DNA of 64,000 bases from contig NZ_JACVQB010000001.1 of NCBI RefSeq assembly GCF_018881575.1, forward strand, positions 668,986 through 732,985, written 5' to 3'. Below the pieces are notes generated by a model that saw nothing but the letters and a program-made list of their open reading frames with translations, ran no database searches and was not told the DNA's origin. Positions 35,773 through 45,179 of this stretch are shown here, in pieces (positions within the stretch are counted from its first letter, which is position 1; every line of letters starts with the position of its first letter). The position numbers and the translations under genes were made by a program. The stretch is from Polynucleobacter sp. UK-Kesae-W10 (GTDB lineage: Bacteria > Pseudomonadota > Gammaproteobacteria > Burkholderiales > Burkholderiaceae).

Positions 35773-37119
35773 TTATTGCGTAATGGCTTCGCGAATCATG
35801 CCTGCGGCAACCGTATGATTAGTGGCTTCATCAATCAAGATGAATGCCCCGGTACGCTGGGATTGATCAAACAAGTCCGCAACAATCGGCTTTTGCAAGA
35901 TAAAATCCACGCGTCCAATTTCATTGGTTGAAAGTGCATGAACATCACTCGCTTGTGAAAGGGTTTGTACATCTAATACTTGCTGAATGCCTTTGACTTT
36001 TGCGCCAACGGTATTGGTGGTATGACGCAGAGCATACTTGCGGCTCAATGAGAGTGGCTCACTATCTAGCCAGCACAAATCCGCAGAGAGTTGTTTACTC
36101 AGAACGGGCGGATTGCTATCTTCAGCGCTGACAAATAAAGATCCACGCGAGACATCGATATCTTCAGCCAGTTGAATGGCTACCGCTTGACCAGTTTCTG
36201 CAGAATCTACTGCATTGCTACCATTACTTTGCTTCTCGCTAGAGCGGTTGCCGAGGTAAATCTCTGCAACGGTTGCTTCAGAGCCGCCTGGTAATACCTT
36301 AATCTTCTGCCCCTTACGAATGCTGCCGGATTCAATTTCGCCGAGGTAGCCGCGGAAGTCGTCAGAAGCGCTGCCATCTTGACGTGCCACATATTGGACC
36401 GGAAAGCGTAAGGCGAGTTTTTCAGACTCGGGGCTGGTATCGAGACTTTCCAACCATTCAAGCAGGGTGAGGCCTTTATACCAAGGAGTATTTTTACTGG
36501 CAGTAACCACGTTTGCGCCAAGTAAAGCCGAGATTGGAATTAATGTTGGCTTAGGTAAGCCAATCTTTTGAGCGAGATCCTCAATAGAGGCTTTAATCGT
36601 GTTGTAGACCTTCTCGTCAAATTCAAATAAGTCCATTTTGTTGATGGCAAAAACAACATGACGCAAGCCCAACAAATGCACAATGGCTGCATGACGCTTA
36701 GTTTGTGCTAACAAGGTAGCTGGAGTGGTGTTCAGGTCCACGCGTGTAGCATCCACGAGAATGACTGCCACGTCAGATTGTGAAGCACCAGTAACCAAGT
36801 TGCGAGTGTATTGCTCGTGACCAGGTGCATCAGCAACAATGAACTTGCGCTTAGGTGTAGAGAAGTAGCGATATGCGACATCAATCGTAATGCCTTGCTC
36901 GCGCTCAGCCTCTAGGCCATCGGTCAGTAGGGCTAAGTCAACGCCAGCATCAGATGAAGTGACACGCGCATGCTTGGTTTTAGAAAGGGATTCTAATTGG
37001 TCTACCAGAATAGATTTGGTGTCATACAGTAAGCGGCCAATGAGTGTGCTTTTACCATCATCCACGCTACCAGCGGTAATAAAGCGCACAACGTTTTGGT
37101 GATTTTGATTGGAAGTCAT
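35773..37119 (-). CDS. cysN: Sulfate adenylyltransferase subunit 1 (GTPase)
   Basis: CysN is the GTPase that drives ATP sulfurylase CysD to form APS from sulfate and ATP. The G-domain motifs are GSVDDGKSTLIGRLLYD, DAPGHEQYTRN and INKMDLFEF. The protein ends after the EF-Tu-like beta domains at 448 residues, so there is no fused CysC kinase domain. The start overlaps the cysD stop by one base. It is the last gene of the operon. Confidence 0.97.
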   Translation of the reverse strand: MTSNQNHQNVVRFITAGSVDDGKSTLIGRLLYDTKSILVDQLESLSKTKHARVTSSDAGVDLALLTDGLEAEREQGITIDVAYRYFSTPKRKFIVADAPGHEQYTRNLVTGASQSDVAVILVDATRVDLNTTPATLLAQTKRHAAIVHLLGLRHVVFAINKMDLFEFDEKVYNTIKASIEDLAQKIGLPKPTLIPISALLGANVVTASKNTPWYKGLTLLEWLESLDTSPESEKLALRFPVQYVARQDGSASDDFRGYLGEIESGSIRKGQKIKVLPGGSEATVAEIYLGNRSSEKQSNGSNAVDSAETGQAVAIQLAEDIDVSRGSLFVSAEDSNPPVLSKQLSADLCWLDSEPLSLSRKYALRHTTNTVGAKVKGIQQVLDVQTLSQASDVHALSTNEIGRVDFILQKPIVADLFDQSQRTGAFILIDEATNHTVAAGMIREAITQ

Positions 37120-38042
37120 CAGAAGTAACCTTCTTTCTTACGGCGCTCCATAGAGGCCTCATTAGTTTGATCGTCCATACGAGTTGCGCCACGTTCAGTG
37201 ATTTCAGTGATGGCGGTCTCGGCAATAATGTCGAGCGGATTGGCTGCAATGCTTAATACAGGGCAGGTGCAGCTGATATCACCAACTGTGCGAAAACGCA
37301 CATCCAGAACTTCGCTAACATCACCAGGCGCTTTCGGTGTGACATCAGTCACTGGCACCAGAAGATTGTTCTTTTTCACTACTTCGCGTTTATGGGTGTA
37401 GTAAATACTTGGCAGAGCCAGTTTTTCACGGGCAATGTATTGCCAGATATCCAATTCGGTCCAGTTTGAAATTGGGAATACACGCATATTCTCGCCTTTG
37501 GCGATACGGGCGTTATAGAGATTCCAGAGTTCTGGGCGCTGCGCTTTTGGATCCCATTGGCCGAACTCATCCCGGAAGGAGAAAATGCGCTCTTTAGCAC
37601 GTGCTTTTTCTTCATCGCGGCGAGCGCCACCCATCAGGGCATCAAATTCATATTCAGCAATGGTTTCTAGCAAAGTAACCGCTTGTGCGGCATTGCGAGA
37701 GTCAGTTTCTTTACGTAAGCGAACAGTCCCTTTTTTGATGGAGTCCTCAACATGACCAACAATCAATTTCACGCCGGTATTTTTAACGACATCATCGCGA
37801 TACTGAATGACTTCAGGGTAATTGTGACCGGTATCGATATGCAAAATCGGAAATGGCAGTTTCACTGGGCGATCACCAAACTGAAAAGCCTTGCGAGCCA
37901 AGTGGAACATCACAATAGAGTCCTTGCCACCGGAGAAGAGCATTGCTGGGTTGGAGCACTGCGCTACCACTTCACGAGTGATGTAGATAGATTCGGCTTC
38001 AAGCCAATCTAAGTGATCATCGAGTAATTTTTGTTCAGACAT
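37119..38042 (-). CDS. cysD: Sulfate adenylyltransferase subunit 2
   Basis: CysD is the catalytic ATP-sulfurylase subunit of the PAPS-reductase/N-type ATP pyrophosphatase fold. The pyrophosphate-binding SGGKDSIVMFHLA loop, HIDTGHNYPEVI and GGARRDEEKARAKERIFSFR are intact. 307 residues, a normal length. It lies 34 bases after cysH in the same operon. Confidence 0.97.
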   Translation of the reverse strand: MSEQKLLDDHLDWLEAESIYITREVVAQCSNPAMLFSGGKDSIVMFHLARKAFQFGDRPVKLPFPILHIDTGHNYPEVIQYRDDVVKNTGVKLIVGHVEDSIKKGTVRLRKETDSRNAAQAVTLLETIAEYEFDALMGGARRDEEKARAKERIFSFRDEFGQWDPKAQRPELWNLYNARIAKGENMRVFPISNWTELDIWQYIAREKLALPSIYYTHKREVVKKNNLLVPVTDVTPKAPGDVSEVLDVRFRTVGDISCTCPVLSIAANPLDIIAETAITEITERGATRMDDQTNEASMERRKKEGYF

Positions 38043-38076
38043 TCTTAAGTTATTTCTACTAGGGTTTAATGATTGA

Positions 38077-38805
38077 TTATTTATTCACGTGTAAGCCACA
38101 TTCTTTACTATCGCTTTGGAGCCACCACCAGCGACCAGCGCGAATATCCTCGCCCTTCTTCACCTGACGGGTACAGGGTTCGCAGCCAATGCTAGGGTAG
38201 CCCTTAAGGTGAAGCGGATGAATTGGGACATTCTCTTGTTTGATGTACGCCCAGATATCGGCTTCTGACCAATCAAACAATGGATTGAACTTAGCGATAC
38301 CTCTAGCATCATCGCGCTCTTCTAAATTGAGCTCAGTACGTGTGGTGGATTGTTCGCGACGTTGCCCAGTAATCCAAGCATCAGCGCCTAGTAGTGCAGC
38401 ATTGAGCGGCTTAATTTTTCGGGCGCCACAGCAGGCTTTCTTGGGTTCTTCACCATCATAAAAGCCATTCATGCCGTATTGGTCAATAAAGGCTTGAACA
38501 TCGCTTTCTTGCGGGTAGACTTTTTCAATCGCTACTCCATAGTGATCTTCGGTCGTTTTCACCATCTCTACAGTTTCTTGATGCAAGCGACCAGTAGCAA
38601 GGGTGAATAATTTGATCTTGGCTTTTGCTTTGCTAATCGCATCGGTTACCACCATATCTTCTGCCGCCAAGCTTGTTGCAAAACGAACGTCAGAAAAACG
38701 CTGAGAAATATCGGACAGGCGCTGTTTCAGAACAGCAGATTTTTCAGCAAGTTCTGCTGCGGTAAGGGTGCTTGGTGGAATAGACCAAAATTCTGGAGCG
38801 ATCAT
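38077..38805 (-). CDS. cysH: Assimilatory APS reductase (CysH family)
   Basis: This enzyme reduces activated sulfate to sulfite. It has the paired-cysteine motif KKACCGARKIKPL and the second pair GCEPCTRQVKKGEDIRAGRWWW, which together ligate a [4Fe-4S] cluster; enzymes with this motif use APS, whereas the E. coli PAPS reductase lacks it. The C-terminal catalytic Cys is in KECGLHV. APS use fits the absence of an APS-kinase domain or gene here. It overlaps the tauE stop by 4 bases. Confidence 0.94.
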   Translation of the reverse strand: MIAPEFWSIPPSTLTAAELAEKSAVLKQRLSDISQRFSDVRFATSLAAEDMVVTDAISKAKAKIKLFTLATGRLHQETVEMVKTTEDHYGVAIEKVYPQESDVQAFIDQYGMNGFYDGEEPKKACCGARKIKPLNAALLGADAWITGQRREQSTTRTELNLEERDDARGIAKFNPLFDWSEADIWAYIKQENVPIHPLHLKGYPSIGCEPCTRQVKKGEDIRAGRWWWLQSDSKECGLHVNK

Positions 38806-39596
38806 GAAGTAACTAATTTAATCCCGACTAAAAACAACGTTGCAGCAAGAGTGGTTCTTGTCGCGCGCTCAGATAGGGTGCTAGATAACTTGGCGCCTAA
38901 CCAAATCGCAGGTACCGAACCTAGCAAGAGCCCAAACAGTAAATCAAAGTGCACATTACCGAGCCACCAGTGACCAATACCAGCTAAGGCTGTTAGGGGT
39001 ACCGCATACGCAATGTCAGTCCCAGCAACTTCTGCAGGCTTAAGGTATGGGTAAAGAACCAAAATAAGGGTTGCGCCAATAGCGCCAGCTCCAATTGAGG
39101 ATACAGTTACCAGTACGCCAATGACGGCGCCAACTGTAATTGTGGCAATTTTTAAATTGGTGCCACTAGGCAAAAAGTTGGGATTATCTTGAACCCACTT
39201 CAAAATCTTTGCTCTAAATAAAAGTGATGCCGCAGTGAGTAACACCGAGATTCCAATAGAAAAGCTAATCCAGTGATTGAAATTCTTAGAGACAGGGCCA
39301 ACATACTTTAGCGTCAATATGGAAATCACGGCTGTTGTCAGGCTTCCAAGGCAGAGTAGGCGAACAATATCCCAGCGTACATTTCCGTGAAGTCTATGGG
39401 CTGCAGTGCCAAAACCCTTAGTGATCGCGGCAAAAGCCAGGTCTGTGCCAACGGCTGTTGTCGGTGCTACACCAAAAATAATGGTTAGCAGGGGGGTCAT
39501 GAGTGATCCACCCCCAACACCAGTCATGCCTACTAAGAGACCTACAAGTGCGCCGGAAATAATGAATTGAGAGGAGTCGATAAAAAATTGGATCAT
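38802..39596 (-). CDS. TauE/SafE-family anion exporter
   Basis: A 264-residue membrane protein of the TSUP (TauE/SafE) family with about 7-8 helices. The two repeats carry the conserved GMTGVGGGSLMTPLL and the SSIGAGAIGATLIL glycine-rich loops. Family members move sulfite, sulfoacetate or other sulfur anions. Coupling to cysH (4-base overlap) suggests export of excess sulfite or a related anion, but import cannot be excluded. Confidence 0.85.
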   Translation of the reverse strand: MIQFFIDSSQFIISGALVGLLVGMTGVGGGSLMTPLLTIIFGVAPTTAVGTDLAFAAITKGFGTAAHRLHGNVRWDIVRLLCLGSLTTAVISILTLKYVGPVSKNFNHWISFSIGISVLLTAASLLFRAKILKWVQDNPNFLPSGTNLKIATITVGAVIGVLVTVSSIGAGAIGATLILVLYPYLKPAEVAGTDIAYAVPLTALAGIGHWWLGNVHFDLLFGLLLGSVPAIWLGAKLSSTLSERATRTTLAATLFLVGIKLVTS

Positions 39597-39614
39597 GTAG
39601 CGTATTTCCTGTGC

Positions 39615-39779
39615 CTAAGCGAATGACTGTTCAAATTCTTCTAACTTGATGGTATTCATGAGAAATAGAATTTGACGCTGAAAGCGTTTGCGCTCTTCAA
39701 CTTTGTCTTGGGGTAAGCGATCGTGCTGACGCAATAAGCTGGTAATAACCGGATTAAAGTGCTCTCGAACGGGTGACAT
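39615..39779 (-). CDS. Short unrecognised gene heading the cys operon (54 residues)
   Basis: A 54-residue ORF, starting MSPVREHFNP and ending EEFEQSFA, too short to be caught by the usual 60-residue cutoff. It has a good ribosome site (AAGGAATTGCG before the ATG), and its stop lies 18 bases before the tauE start, so it looks like the first gene of the tauE-cysH-cysD-cysN operon. The protein is charged (many Arg, Lys, Glu, Gln) and probably helical, with no signal or membrane segment. I do not recognise the family. Real coding status rests on the ribosome site, operon spacing and complete fill of the gap. Confidence 0.65.
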   Translation of the reverse strand: MSPVREHFNPVITSLLRQHDRLPQDKVEERKRFQRQILFLMNTIKLEEFEQSFA

Positions 39780-39825
39780 CGCAATTCCTTGGTAAAAATC
39801 TCGTTAAAGACAATGTACCAAGGGG

Positions 39826-39883
39826 TCTATATATCTACAAGAAATAAATAGCGATATCTAAATTACTTTTAGATATATAGATA
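39826..39883. promoter_or_regulatory. TAGATA/TATCTA repeat cluster, candidate cys-operon operator
   Basis: Four copies of TAGATA or its complement occur in 58 bases. TCTATATATCTA (39826-39837) and TAGATATATAGA (39870-39881) form a perfect 12-bp inverted repeat 32 bases apart, and ATATCTAA/TTAGATAT (39854-39861, 39869-39876) forms a second, nested one. The cluster starts 47 bases upstream of the short gene's ATG, after the end of fpr, the position of a promoter/operator for the cys operon. Confidence 0.6.
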
Positions 39884-39889
39884 ATTGGA

Positions 39890-40666
39890 TTACTTTTCTA
39901 CGAACGCACGTTCAAAGACATAGTCGCCCATTTGACCAAGGCTTGGGGATACTTTGAAGCCTTTAGCATCGAGCATTTCCGAGGTTTCTTTCAGCATTGA
40001 TGGGCTACCGCAAATCATGGCGCGATCAACTGCTGGATCGAGTGGTGGCAAGCCAATATCTTTGAAGAGCTGACCGGATTCGATGGCGGTAGTGAGGCGA
40101 CCAGTGTGCTTAAATGCCTCACGAGTCACTGTTGGGTAGTAGATCAATTTTTCACGAATGAGTTCACCAAGATACTCATCTTGAGTCAACTCATCTCTGA
40201 TGTAGTCAGCATAAGCCAGTTCGCTTACTAGGCGCACACCATGAATGAGGACAACTTTTTCAAATTTCTCATAAGTTTCTGGATCGCGAATGATGCTCAT
40301 GAATGGAGCCAGGCCAGTGCCAGTGCTAAACAGATACAGATGCTTTCCTGGATTTAAGTCATCAAGTACCAAGGTGCCAACAGACTTTTCGCTCACCAAA
40401 ATGGGATCGCCAACTTGAATCTTTTGCAGGCGTGATGTGAGTGGACCATCTTGTACTTTAATGCTCAAGAACTCTAAATGTTCTTCGTAGTTTGGGCTGG
40501 CAACGCTATAGGCGCGCACTAGAGGCTTGCCTTCAACCTCGAGGCCAATCATCAAAAAATGGCCGCTACGAAAACGTAGGCCTTTATTGCGGGTAGTGGT
40601 AAAGCTAAATAGAGTGTCGTTCCAGTGGTGAACGGATAAAACGGTTTCGGTGTTGTATGCGGCCAT
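39890..40666 (-). CDS. fpr: Ferredoxin-NADP reductase
   Basis: A 258-residue FAD enzyme that moves electrons between NADPH and ferredoxin or flavodoxin. The FAD motif RAYSVASPNYEEHLEF and NADP-binding STGTGLAPFMSIIRD are present, with a C terminus ending in YVFERAFVEK, where the terminal residues cap the isoalloxazine ring in this subclass. It lies between the cys operon and divergent dsbB. No ribosome site is visible; the start codon overlaps a perfect palindrome. It might feed a ferredoxin-dependent sulfite reductase. Confidence 0.94.
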   Translation of the reverse strand: MAAYNTETVLSVHHWNDTLFSFTTTRNKGLRFRSGHFLMIGLEVEGKPLVRAYSVASPNYEEHLEFLSIKVQDGPLTSRLQKIQVGDPILVSEKSVGTLVLDDLNPGKHLYLFSTGTGLAPFMSIIRDPETYEKFEKVVLIHGVRLVSELAYADYIRDELTQDEYLGELIREKLIYYPTVTREAFKHTGRLTTAIESGQLFKDIGLPPLDPAVDRAMICGSPSMLKETSEMLDAKGFKVSPSLGQMGDYVFERAFVEK

Positions 40667-40680
40667 AAATACGTATTTAT
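40665..40680. repeat. 16-bp perfect palindrome over the fpr start codon
   Basis: ATAAATACGTATTTAT is its own reverse complement. Two of its bases belong to the fpr ATG and the rest fills the position where a ribosome site should be. It could be a regulator site or block initiation as RNA. Confidence 0.6.
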
Positions 40681-40832
40681 TTGAAGAAGCAAAAATAGGA
40701 TTATCCCATTCTTGAGGTGTAAATTTGGGGCTAATACAGTAAAAATAGGACTCAGTAGTGATATAGATCAGACTTTTAGTAATAAAGCGCTCCTTTATGA
40801 AGGGTTTCGAGTCCTTTAGCTATCATCTACCT

Positions 40833-41315
40833 ATGACTAGATCCCAGTACCTTTACTTTTCCTTATTGAGCCTTGGTTTGGTGGTTTTTGCCGTCGTGCT
40901 GCAGCAAGTTGGCTATCAAGGTGTCAGTTTTCTACCCTGTCCTTTGTGTATTTTGCAAAGAGTGGCTTATTTGGGCATCGCTATTTTCTGCTTCTTGGCG
41001 GCGAGCGCTTCTCCGATCCGTAAGCTCTTTCATGGATTGGCTGCATTGTCAGCAGCTTATGGACTTTCGGTAGCGGTACACCAGGTATGGCTGTTGTCTC
41101 ATCCAGAAAGCTCTTGCGGCATTGACCCGCTGGAAGTTTGGATTAATCAGTTTCAGCTAGCTCAAGGCTTGCCATGGTTATTGAAGGCAGATGGCCTGTG
41201 CTCAGCAAAGCTCCCTGCCATTCTCGGATTGCAGGTACCCGAGTGGTCCTTGCTATGGTTTGCGGTATTGCTACTGGTTTTACTCATTACCTTTTTTAGA
41301 AAGCCTAAGACCTGA
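40833..41315 (+). CDS. dsbB: Disulfide bond formation protein DsbB
   Basis: DsbB is an inner-membrane quinone reductase that reoxidises DsbA. The protein has four membrane helices; the first periplasmic Cys pair is in PCPLCILQR and the second is formed by the Cys of SSCGIDP and of DGLCSAK. The ATG at 40833 is placed right before the first helix (SQYLYFSLLSLGL); an ATG at 40797 would add 12 residues. Neither has a strong ribosome site. It is divergent from fpr, followed by cysK. Confidence 0.92.
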   Translation: MTRSQYLYFSLLSLGLVVFAVVLQQVGYQGVSFLPCPLCILQRVAYLGIAIFCFLAASASPIRKLFHGLAALSAAYGLSVAVHQVWLLSHPESSCGIDPLEVWINQFQLAQGLPWLLKADGLCSAKLPAILGLQVPEWSLLWFAVLLLVLLITFFRKPKT

Positions 41316-41420
41316 TCTATAGAAGATTTGGTGCTTAGCTAATAACAATCCTTTCTTTTCAAGATATGCTTTAACCCATAAGATTTCTACCAAACCCATT
41401 TTTTGCTTTAAGGAATATTC

Positions 41421-42392
41421 ATGACTTACTTTACCGATAACTCTCAAACCATTGGCAAGACCCCTTTGGTGCGCTTAAACCGCGTAACGGATGGCGCTAA
41501 AGCGACTGTGCTCGCCAAGATTGAGGGGCGCAATCCAGCCTATTCAGTCAAGTGCCGTATTGGTGTGGCCATGATTAATGATGCGCAAGAAAAAGGCCTG
41601 CTTGGTCCTGGTAAAGAGCTTGTTGAGCCAACCTCTGGCAATACTGGCATCGCTTTGGCATTCGTGGCAGCAGCTCGCGGTATTCCGCTAACACTCACGA
41701 TGCCAGAAACCATGAGTATTGAGCGACGTAAATTGCTTACTGCCTTAGGCGCCAAGATTGTTTTAACCGAGGGTCCTAAAGGTATGAATGGCGCAGTGGC
41801 TAAAGCAAAGGAAATTGCCGAGTCTGACTCTAAATATGTACTACTTCAGCAATTTAGCAATCCATCAAACCCAGCGATTCATGAAAAGACTACTGGCCCT
41901 GAAATATGGGAAGACACTGATGGCAAGATTGACGTATTTGTAGCGGGTGTTGGTACTGGTGGCACGATCTCGGGTGTTGCACGTTACATCAAGAACGTCC
42001 AGAAAAAGAATATTGAAGTTGTTGCTGTTGAACCGACCACTAGCCCAGTGATCACCCAAAAACTCAATGGTGAAGAAATTAAACCAGCGCCACATAAGAT
42101 TCAAGGCATTGGTGCTGGATTTATTCCAGATAACTTAGATTTATCTGTCGTGGATAAGGTTGAGCAAGTGAGCAATGAAGAGGCTATTGAATTTGCCCGC
42201 CGTATTGCCAAGGAGGAAGGTATTTTGGTTGGCATTTCCTGTGGTGCGGCCGCGGCAGTAGCAGTGCGTCTTGCCAAAAAGCCTGAATATGCTGGTAAAA
42301 CGATCGTGGTTGTGTTGCCGGATACTGCTGAGCGTTACTTGAGCTCCGCCTTGTTTGAGGGTGTATTTGATGAAAAAGGTTTGCCAGCGTAA
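41421..42392 (+). CDS. cysK: Cysteine synthase A (O-acetylserine sulfhydrylase)
   Basis: CysK makes cysteine from O-acetylserine and sulfide. The PLP lysine lies in [15 protein letters not shown], the substrate loop in [16 protein letters not shown], and the PLP phosphate loop in [10 protein letters not shown]. Length (323) and the SVKCR form favour CysK over CysM. It completes the sulfur region and ends at a terminator shared with lysS. Confidence 0.95.
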   Translation: MTYFTDNSQTIGKTPLVRLNRVTDGAKATVLAKIEGRNPAYSVKCRIGVAMINDAQEKGLLGPGKELVEPTSGNTGIALAFVAAARGIPLTLTMPETMSIERRKLLTALGAKIVLTEGPKGMNGAVAKAKEIAESDSKYVLLQQFSNPSNPAIHEKTTGPEIWEDTDGKIDVFVAGVGTGGTISGVARYIKNVQKKNIEVVAVEPTTSPVITQKLNGEEIKPAPHKIQGIGAGFIPDNLDLSVVDKVEQVSNEEAIEFARRIAKEEGILVGISCGAAAAVAVRLAKKPEYAGKTIVVVLPDTAERYLSSALFEGVFDEKGLPA

Positions 42393-42422
42393 TACAAACG
42401 TATTTCATTTACTTGGCAATAA

Positions 42423-42446
42423 AAAAGGCACCCTAGGGTGCCTTTT
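42423..42446. terminator. Bidirectional terminator between cysK and lysS
   Basis: An 11-bp stem (AAAAGGCACCC / GGGTGCCTTTT) with a minimal loop and A/T flanks on both sides, between two convergent genes. Confidence 0.92.
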
Positions 42447-42471
42447 GTTTTATCTTCGATTCTTTGGATGG

Positions 42472-44028
42472 TTATTCTTCTTCGCGACGCAAATGCGGGA
42501 AGAGGATCACATCACGAATATTGGGTGCATCAGTGAGAAGCATCACCAAGCGGTCGATACCAATACCACAGCCGCCTGTTGGGGGCATGCCGTACTCGAG
42601 GGCGCGGATAAAGTCATGATCAAAGTACATGGCCTCTTCATCCCCTGCTTCTTTTTGCTCTACTTGCTTGCGGAAGCGATTGGCCTGATCTTCGGCATCA
42701 TTGAGCTCAGAGAAACCATTCGCAATTTCGCGACCAGTGATGAATAACTCAAAGCGCTCAGTAATACCTGGGCGAGTATCTGACTCTCTGGCGAGTGGGC
42801 TGACTTCGATTGGGTAATCGATGATGTAAGTTGGCTCCCAGAGATGTTCTTCTGCAACCAATTCAAATAACGCTAATTGCAATGCGCCAATGCCAGCATT
42901 CTTCAAGGTGGGGGAATCAGGATTCTCACCGCCTTTTTTCAATTCAGCGCGGATGAAGCCTGCATCTTCCAATTGGGCAGCTTCATAACTCTTACCTGAC
43001 TGACCGCAATACTTGAGGATGGCTTCATTGATGGTGAGGCGTTGGAATGGTTTGCTTAAATCGAGTTCACGACCTTGATGGGTCAGTACTGCTGTACCTT
43101 GCGCATCAATGGCTGCTGCACGGATTAAACCTTCTGTGAAGTCCATCAACCAACGGTAATCAGTATAGGCCGCATAGAACTCCATCATGGTGAATTCTGG
43201 ATTGTGGCGCGGGCTAACCCCTTCGTTGCGGAAGTTGCGGTTGATTTCAAATACACGCTCAAACCCGCCAACCACTAAACGCTTGAGGTAGAGCTCAGGT
43301 GCGATACGCAAAAACATTTGCATATCCAAAGCATTGTGGTGAGTGATAAAGGGTTTAGCTGCTGCGCCACCAGGAATAGGATGGAGCATCGGTGTCTCAA
43401 CTTCCATGAAGTCGGCATCAAGCATGTGACGACGCAAAGAGGCGATGGCATTGCTGCGCGCCTTAAAGGTATTGCGGCTTTCGGGATTCACAATCAAATC
43501 CACATAGCGTTGACGGTATTTGGTTTCTAGGTCTGAGAGACCGTGGAACTTATCAGGCAAGGGACGCAGTGACTTACTCAATAAGCGTAAGTTGCTGCAC
43601 TCCACTGAAAGCTCGCCCTTATTGGTCTTAAATAGATTTCCTTCTGCGGAGATAAAGTCACCCATATCCCAGTGCTTAAAAGCACCATGGGTGTCTGCAC
43701 CGGTCAACTCATCATTAATATAAAACTGAATTTGTCCGCTGCGATCCTGGATGGTGGCAAAGCTGGCTTTACCCATCACGCGCTTGAGGATCATCCGGCC
43801 AGCGACTTTGACATGAACTTTCTTCTCAGCCAATTCTTCTTTAGTGAGGCTGTCATAGTGCGTATGTAAGTCGGCAGCCAAATGGGTTGGTACAAAATCA
43901 TTTGGAAAGGCAACGCCATTTTGACGTAGCTTGGCAAGCTTCTCGCGACGCTCGGCAATGATGTGATTCTCATCCACTACTTCGGTAGCTGGAGCTGGGG
44001 TGTTAGCTGAATTGGTTTTATCGTTCAT
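42472..44028 (-). CDS. lysS: Lysyl-tRNA synthetase (class II)
   Basis: LysS charges tRNA-Lys. The 518 residues contain an N-terminal OB-fold anticodon domain (about 75-180) and the class II catalytic core: motif 2 [20 protein letters not shown] and motif 3 [16 protein letters not shown]. The start is 12 bases after prfB, so the two are one transcript. Confidence 0.98.
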   Translation of the reverse strand: MNDKTNSANTPAPATEVVDENHIIAERREKLAKLRQNGVAFPNDFVPTHLAADLHTHYDSLTKEELAEKKVHVKVAGRMILKRVMGKASFATIQDRSGQIQFYINDELTGADTHGAFKHWDMGDFISAEGNLFKTNKGELSVECSNLRLLSKSLRPLPDKFHGLSDLETKYRQRYVDLIVNPESRNTFKARSNAIASLRRHMLDADFMEVETPMLHPIPGGAAAKPFITHHNALDMQMFLRIAPELYLKRLVVGGFERVFEINRNFRNEGVSPRHNPEFTMMEFYAAYTDYRWLMDFTEGLIRAAAIDAQGTAVLTHQGRELDLSKPFQRLTINEAILKYCGQSGKSYEAAQLEDAGFIRAELKKGGENPDSPTLKNAGIGALQLALFELVAEEHLWEPTYIIDYPIEVSPLARESDTRPGITERFELFITGREIANGFSELNDAEDQANRFRKQVEQKEAGDEEAMYFDHDFIRALEYGMPPTGGCGIGIDRLVMLLTDAPNIRDVILFPHLRREEE

Positions 44029-44040
44029 ATCAGTCGGTAA

Positions 44041-45145
44041 TTAAACGCCTTGTTTCAGGCTAGCTTCAATAAAGGCATCGAGATCGCCGTCTAATACTTT
44101 TTGCGTGTTGGAAATCTCAACGTTAGTTCTTAAATCTTTAATACGGCTTTGGTCTAAAACATAGGAGCGAATTTGGTGACCCCAACCTACATCAGTCTTG
44201 CTTGCCTCTAACTTATCTTGCTCGGCACGACGCTTTTGCATCTCATGTTCATAGAGACGTGACTTGAGCATGCTCATCGCCTCAGCGCGGTTACGATGCT
44301 GGCTGCGGTCGTTCTGGCACTGCACCACAATGCCGGTGGGAATGTGGGTTAAGCGCACAGCAGAATCCGTTTTATTAATATGTTGACCGCCGGCGCCCGA
44401 TGCGCGATAGGTATCAGTGCGAATATCGGCAGGATTGACTTCAATCTCAATGGAGTCATCAATCTCTGGGTAAACATAGATCGATGCAAATGAGGTGTGA
44501 CGTCCATTTGAAGAATCAAATGGAGATTTACGTACTAAGCGATGGACACCGGTTTCAGAGCGTAGATGTCCATAGGCGTATTCACCATCAACCTTGATAG
44601 TGGCGCTCTTAATGCCAGCAACATCACCATCAGACTCTTCCAGAATTTCAGTTTTGTAACCTTTGCGCTCACAATATTTGAGATATTGGCGAAACAGCAT
44701 GCTGGCCCAGTCACAAGCCTCAGTACCTCCAGCGCCTGCCTGAATGTCAATAAAGCAATTGCAAGAATCCATCTCGTTATGGAACATGCGGCGGAACTCA
44801 AGATCATGAATGACCTTGCTGTAACTCTCAACATCTTGCTCAATCGCAGCGATCGTTTCAAAGTCACTTTCCTCTTTAGCCATATCGAATAATTCAATGG
44901 CACCAGTGATATTGGTATTTAAATCTGTCAGAGTGGCAACTACGCCATCGAGCAATTTCTTCTCTTTGCCTAGCGCTTGTGCTTTCTTTTGATCATCCCA
45001 AATGGTGGGATCTTCGAGGATCGAGTTAACTTCAGTAAGGCGTCGTGACTTTACTTCGAAGTCAAAGATACCCCCGAAGTGCTTGCTCACGGGTGAGCAG
45101 ATCGGATAGGGTATTTGAAATAGTATTGAGTTGTTCGGCTTCCAT
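44041..45145 (-). CDS. prfB: Peptide chain release factor 2 (programmed +1 frameshift)
   Basis: RF2 releases peptides at UGA and UAA. Translation starts at the ATG at 45143-45145 ([10 protein letters not shown]...) and meets an in-frame UGA at codon 28 (45062-45064); a +1 shift at CTT-T then continues into the main frame, giving 27 + 340 residues. The main part has the GGQ motif in [16 protein letters not shown] and the SPF tripeptide in [16 protein letters not shown] conventional single-frame reading would wrongly begin at the GTG at 45090. It is followed by lysS. Confidence 0.97.
45061..45076 (-). other. prfB programmed +1 frameshift site
   Basis: The minus strand reads CGGGGGTATCTTTGAC. 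The slippery CTT-TGA-C and the Shine-Dalgarno-like GGGGG three bases before CTT match the known autoregulatory site; the E. coli version begins with A instead of C. Low RF2 favours the shift and raises RF2 synthesis. Confidence 0.95.
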
Positions 45146-45179
45146 CCCCTAATTATAAGGGGGTTATTGCAGGAGGCTC

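Noticed and set aside
45090..45145. Independent short ORF before prfB
   Set aside because: The 27 codons ending at TGA are the first part of prfB; the frameshift motif and RF2 N-terminal sequence explain it.
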